Positions 62,754 through 64,000 of a stretch of 64,000 nucleotides of DNA are shown here, one piece after another (position 1 is the first letter of the stretch; every line of letters starts with the position of its first letter). The notes beneath the pieces are model-generated. The model did not search any database. It saw only the letters and a program-made list of their open reading frames with translations, and was not told the DNA's origin. Both the position numbers and the translations under genes were made by a program. Source of the DNA: Sphingomonadales bacterium (lineage in GTDB: Bacteria; Pseudomonadota; Alphaproteobacteria; Sphingomonadales; Sphingomonadaceae); NCBI GenBank assembly GCA_025362295.1, contig JANYGX010000020.1:124001-188000 (forward strand). The letters run 5' to 3'.

Positions 62754-63047
62754 CTACTTGATCAGACGCAGCAATCCCAATGAAATCAACTCGTCAATAC
62801 GTACGGCAAGCGTTTCGCGTACAGCGTTGTTACCATCTGCCTGATGATCGTATTCAGCAATTAATCGATCCAGCAATGCCAGTTTACTGAGTGGTTGCTC
62901 AGCGGCACATTCATAAATGTTGCGTAGATCAGGGATGATGATGTGTGTTGCACCAGAGTTGTTATCAAACACCGCACTAACGCTATCGAACTCGCTCCAA
63001 ATCACCTGATCTGGATACGCCATGTAACGAACGGGCGCATGTTCCAC
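62754..63047 (-). CDS. PqqD-like protein of HPr-rel-A type
   Basis: 97 residues from GTG 63047. PDQVIWSEFDSVSAVFDNNSGATHIIIPDLRNIYECAAEQPLSKLALLDRLIAEY is the small PqqD-like winged-helix peptide chaperone form of the HPr-rel-A system (WxEFDxxxxVFDxxSGxTH). The usual partners (HPr-kinase-like and nucleotidyltransferase-like genes) are missing on both sides. It starts 5 bp after the Tat-signal protein stop, so that protein may be its client. Confidence 0.75.
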   Translation of the reverse strand: MEHAPVRYMAYPDQVIWSEFDSVSAVFDNNSGATHIIIPDLRNIYECAAEQPLSKLALLDRLIAEYDHQADGNNAVRETLAVRIDELISLGLLRLIK

Positions 63048-63052
63048 TCTAT

Positions 63053-63499
63053 TTAATTGATCGTTCCCAGCGGAAAAAATGAATTAAGGCAGCTCAAGCC
63101 CGGCAGGCTTGAACCAGTCGAACTAAGTTGCGACTGAAAATATGTTATGTAATCCGTTGGTGCACGGTTGGGCGACGTTGAAGGCACCTGAGCGCCAAAA
63201 TAACCAACTGACGTGCCGTCAGCGGATTGTGAATTTGTAGTTGGCACAAGATCACTGTTCGCTGGCAAGGTATCTGTTGAACTTGTAAGGGCTGTGAGAG
63301 CTCCAGTGGTGCGGTCTTTAGCAAGATATGGCGCTTTGATGAGACAATTGGAAACCGAAGCCGCCCAAGCATATCCAGGCCGCAGAGTTAAAACAGCCGG
63401 TGCCGCAATGGCCCCAATCTTCAAAAGTTTTCGGCGTGAAGACGTTACTTCGTCAACAGCCACTATTACTTTATCAGCAGTCTCAGGTGTTTCACTCAT
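63053..63499 (-). CDS. Tat-signal small protein, possible client of the PqqD-like protein
   Basis: 148 residues from ATG 63499 (GTG 63511 possible). SSRRKLLKIGAIAAPAVLTLRPGYAWAAS is a twin-arginine signal with AWA cleavage. The mature part is Ser/Thr/Pro-rich with three cysteines (NCLIK, LSCLN) and little else: TGALTALTSSTDTLPANSDL, SQLSSTGSSLPGLSC. No enzymatic motif. Proteins of this shape are often encoded beside HPr-rel-A PqqD genes. A substrate or precursor role is inferred. Confidence 0.55.
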   Translation of the reverse strand: MSETPETADKVIVAVDEVTSSRRKLLKIGAIAAPAVLTLRPGYAWAASVSNCLIKAPYLAKDRTTGALTALTSSTDTLPANSDLVPTTNSQSADGTSVGYFGAQVPSTSPNRAPTDYITYFQSQLSSTGSSLPGLSCLNSFFPLGTIN

Positions 63500-63697
63500 A
63501 ACTCTGTCCACTCAATGAAGATAAACCTGTGGTTAAAAATAACACAAGCTGAGAATATATATCAAACTTAATCATTGTTTAAAAGCAATTTATATACCAA
63601 CACCATAAATCTTTGAATATTTAACTTATAACAGATGAAGTTGCTATTCATATGCTATAACAACTGTAAGCAAGTCCGACAGATTTTGAGATTTTTG

Positions 63698-64000
63698 ATG
63701 CCCCATTCGAACAACGCTTCCCGATTATTTTTAGCCATTTTGGCATTAATCTTAGCTATTATAACAGGTGGGTTGCTGATTAATACAATGACAATTGCAG
63801 CCAGCTTAACACTTATTGCAGCGCTGGGGCTTGGCTGGGCAGCACTTGATCTCAATGAATCTTCACAACACAATGATATAAATACGATTTCTGCTAATAA
63901 CATCGTCAATACCGATCCGGTTCATGACATTGAAGCGCGCCTGATTGAGGCACTCCCCGACCCTACCCTGATCGTAGATGCGAACGGTCTGGTGACCACT
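63698..64000 (+). CDS. PhoR-like sensor histidine kinase, N-terminal part (cut by window end)
   Basis: 101 codons visible from ATG 63698: MPHSNNASRLFLAILALILA, two membrane helices with a very short periplasmic loop (to LIAALGLGWAALDL), then a PAS start IEARLIEALPDPTLIVDANGLVTT. The ALPDPxLxxDAxGxV phrase after two close helices is the opening of PhoR-type phosphate-regulon kinases of alphaproteobacteria. The kinase core lies beyond the window, so the assignment rests on the first hundred residues. Confidence 0.7.
   Translation, partial: MPHSNNASRLFLAILALILAIITGGLLINTMTIAASLTLIAALGLGWAALDLNESSQHNDINTISANNIVNTDPVHDIEARLIEALPDPTLIVDANGLVTT

Overview
The window is alphaproteobacterial chromosome of moderate GC. 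The evidence is the gene content: a CpdR-type single-domain response regulator, DUF2125 and DUF2849 proteins, an NDUFS4-like complex I subunit, DUF934 inside a sulfite/APS-reductase operon, an HPr-rel-A type PqqD-like protein, fused cysNC, an Mla-type lipid transport operon, and TTAA-N7-TTAA and GTTGACG-N4-CGTCAAC operator-like sites. I cannot name the order or genus. Most of the window is ordinary core metabolism in tightly coupled operons (ATGA, GTGA or TAATG overlaps are frequent). One accessory island lies at about 27.3-34.1 kb, with smaller accessory patches at 42-49 kb and 61.5-63.5 kb.

Layout. 0-2.8 kb: end of an EamA transporter, an FAD-linked D-2-hydroxyacid dehydrogenase and a SapC-family protein. 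2.8-7.8 kb: assimilatory sulfate reduction and siroheme operon on the minus strand (cysG-like, SUMT, DUF2849, cysI, DUF934, cysH). Its partners cysD, cysNC and cysQ are at 58-61.6 kb. 7.9-12.3 kb: plsC, DUF2125, glucokinase, MaoC hydratase and thiolase. 12.5-15 kb: sulfite-oxidase-like molybdoenzyme, smpB and a DUF2252 protein. 15.1-17.8 kb: a large FG-GAP surface protein. 18-24.3 kb: NDUFS4-like subunit, metC, sseA, queF, a MITE-like element, RlpA and MltB cell-wall proteins, tRNA-Arg(CCG), MlaA. 24.4-27.2 kb: cytochrome P450 and a secreted unknown.

27.3-34.1 kb is the most unusual region. Two predicted peptidoglycan-hydrolase effectors share an N-terminal domain (MVDFSGVSGIG...), a near-identical upstream region and a start context, but have unrelated C-terminal lysozyme-like domains. 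Each is followed within about 20 bp by a different predicted secreted protein that looks like an immunity protein; one is LprI/DUF1311-like, a lysozyme-inhibitor family. Around them are displaced effector C-terminal tips, a tandem 292-bp duplication carrying a tip-immunity fusion, a Sel1-repeat gene with relics of at least one more copy, an IS630 transposase relic and two decayed genes. This resembles a polymorphic-toxin locus caught in the act of diversifying. No secretion machinery is visible in the window. A separate toxin-immunity-like pair with a DUF4329/JAB-like domain lies at 61.6-62.6 kb.

34.1-41.9 kb: etfBA with a LiuR-like operator, an OafA-type acyltransferase, an Mla-type (MlaE/F/D plus lipoprotein) operon headed by an N-formylglutamate amidohydrolase, and cpdR. 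42.1-49.2 kb: a flavin-dependent halogenase, DUF6445, a secreted six-hairpin glycosidase-like protein with an in-frame palindromic element, and a TonB-dependent receptor. 49.7-57.9 kb: photolyase/cryptochrome, an NlpD-like LysM/M23 lipoprotein, a rubrerythrin/Fe-S protein/DUF3501 operon, tRNA-Arg(TCT), an aspartic protease, a PhnP-like MBL hydrolase and TatD. 62.7-64 kb: orphan PqqD-like protein with a Tat-signal partner, then the N-terminus of a PhoR-like kinase cut by the window edge.
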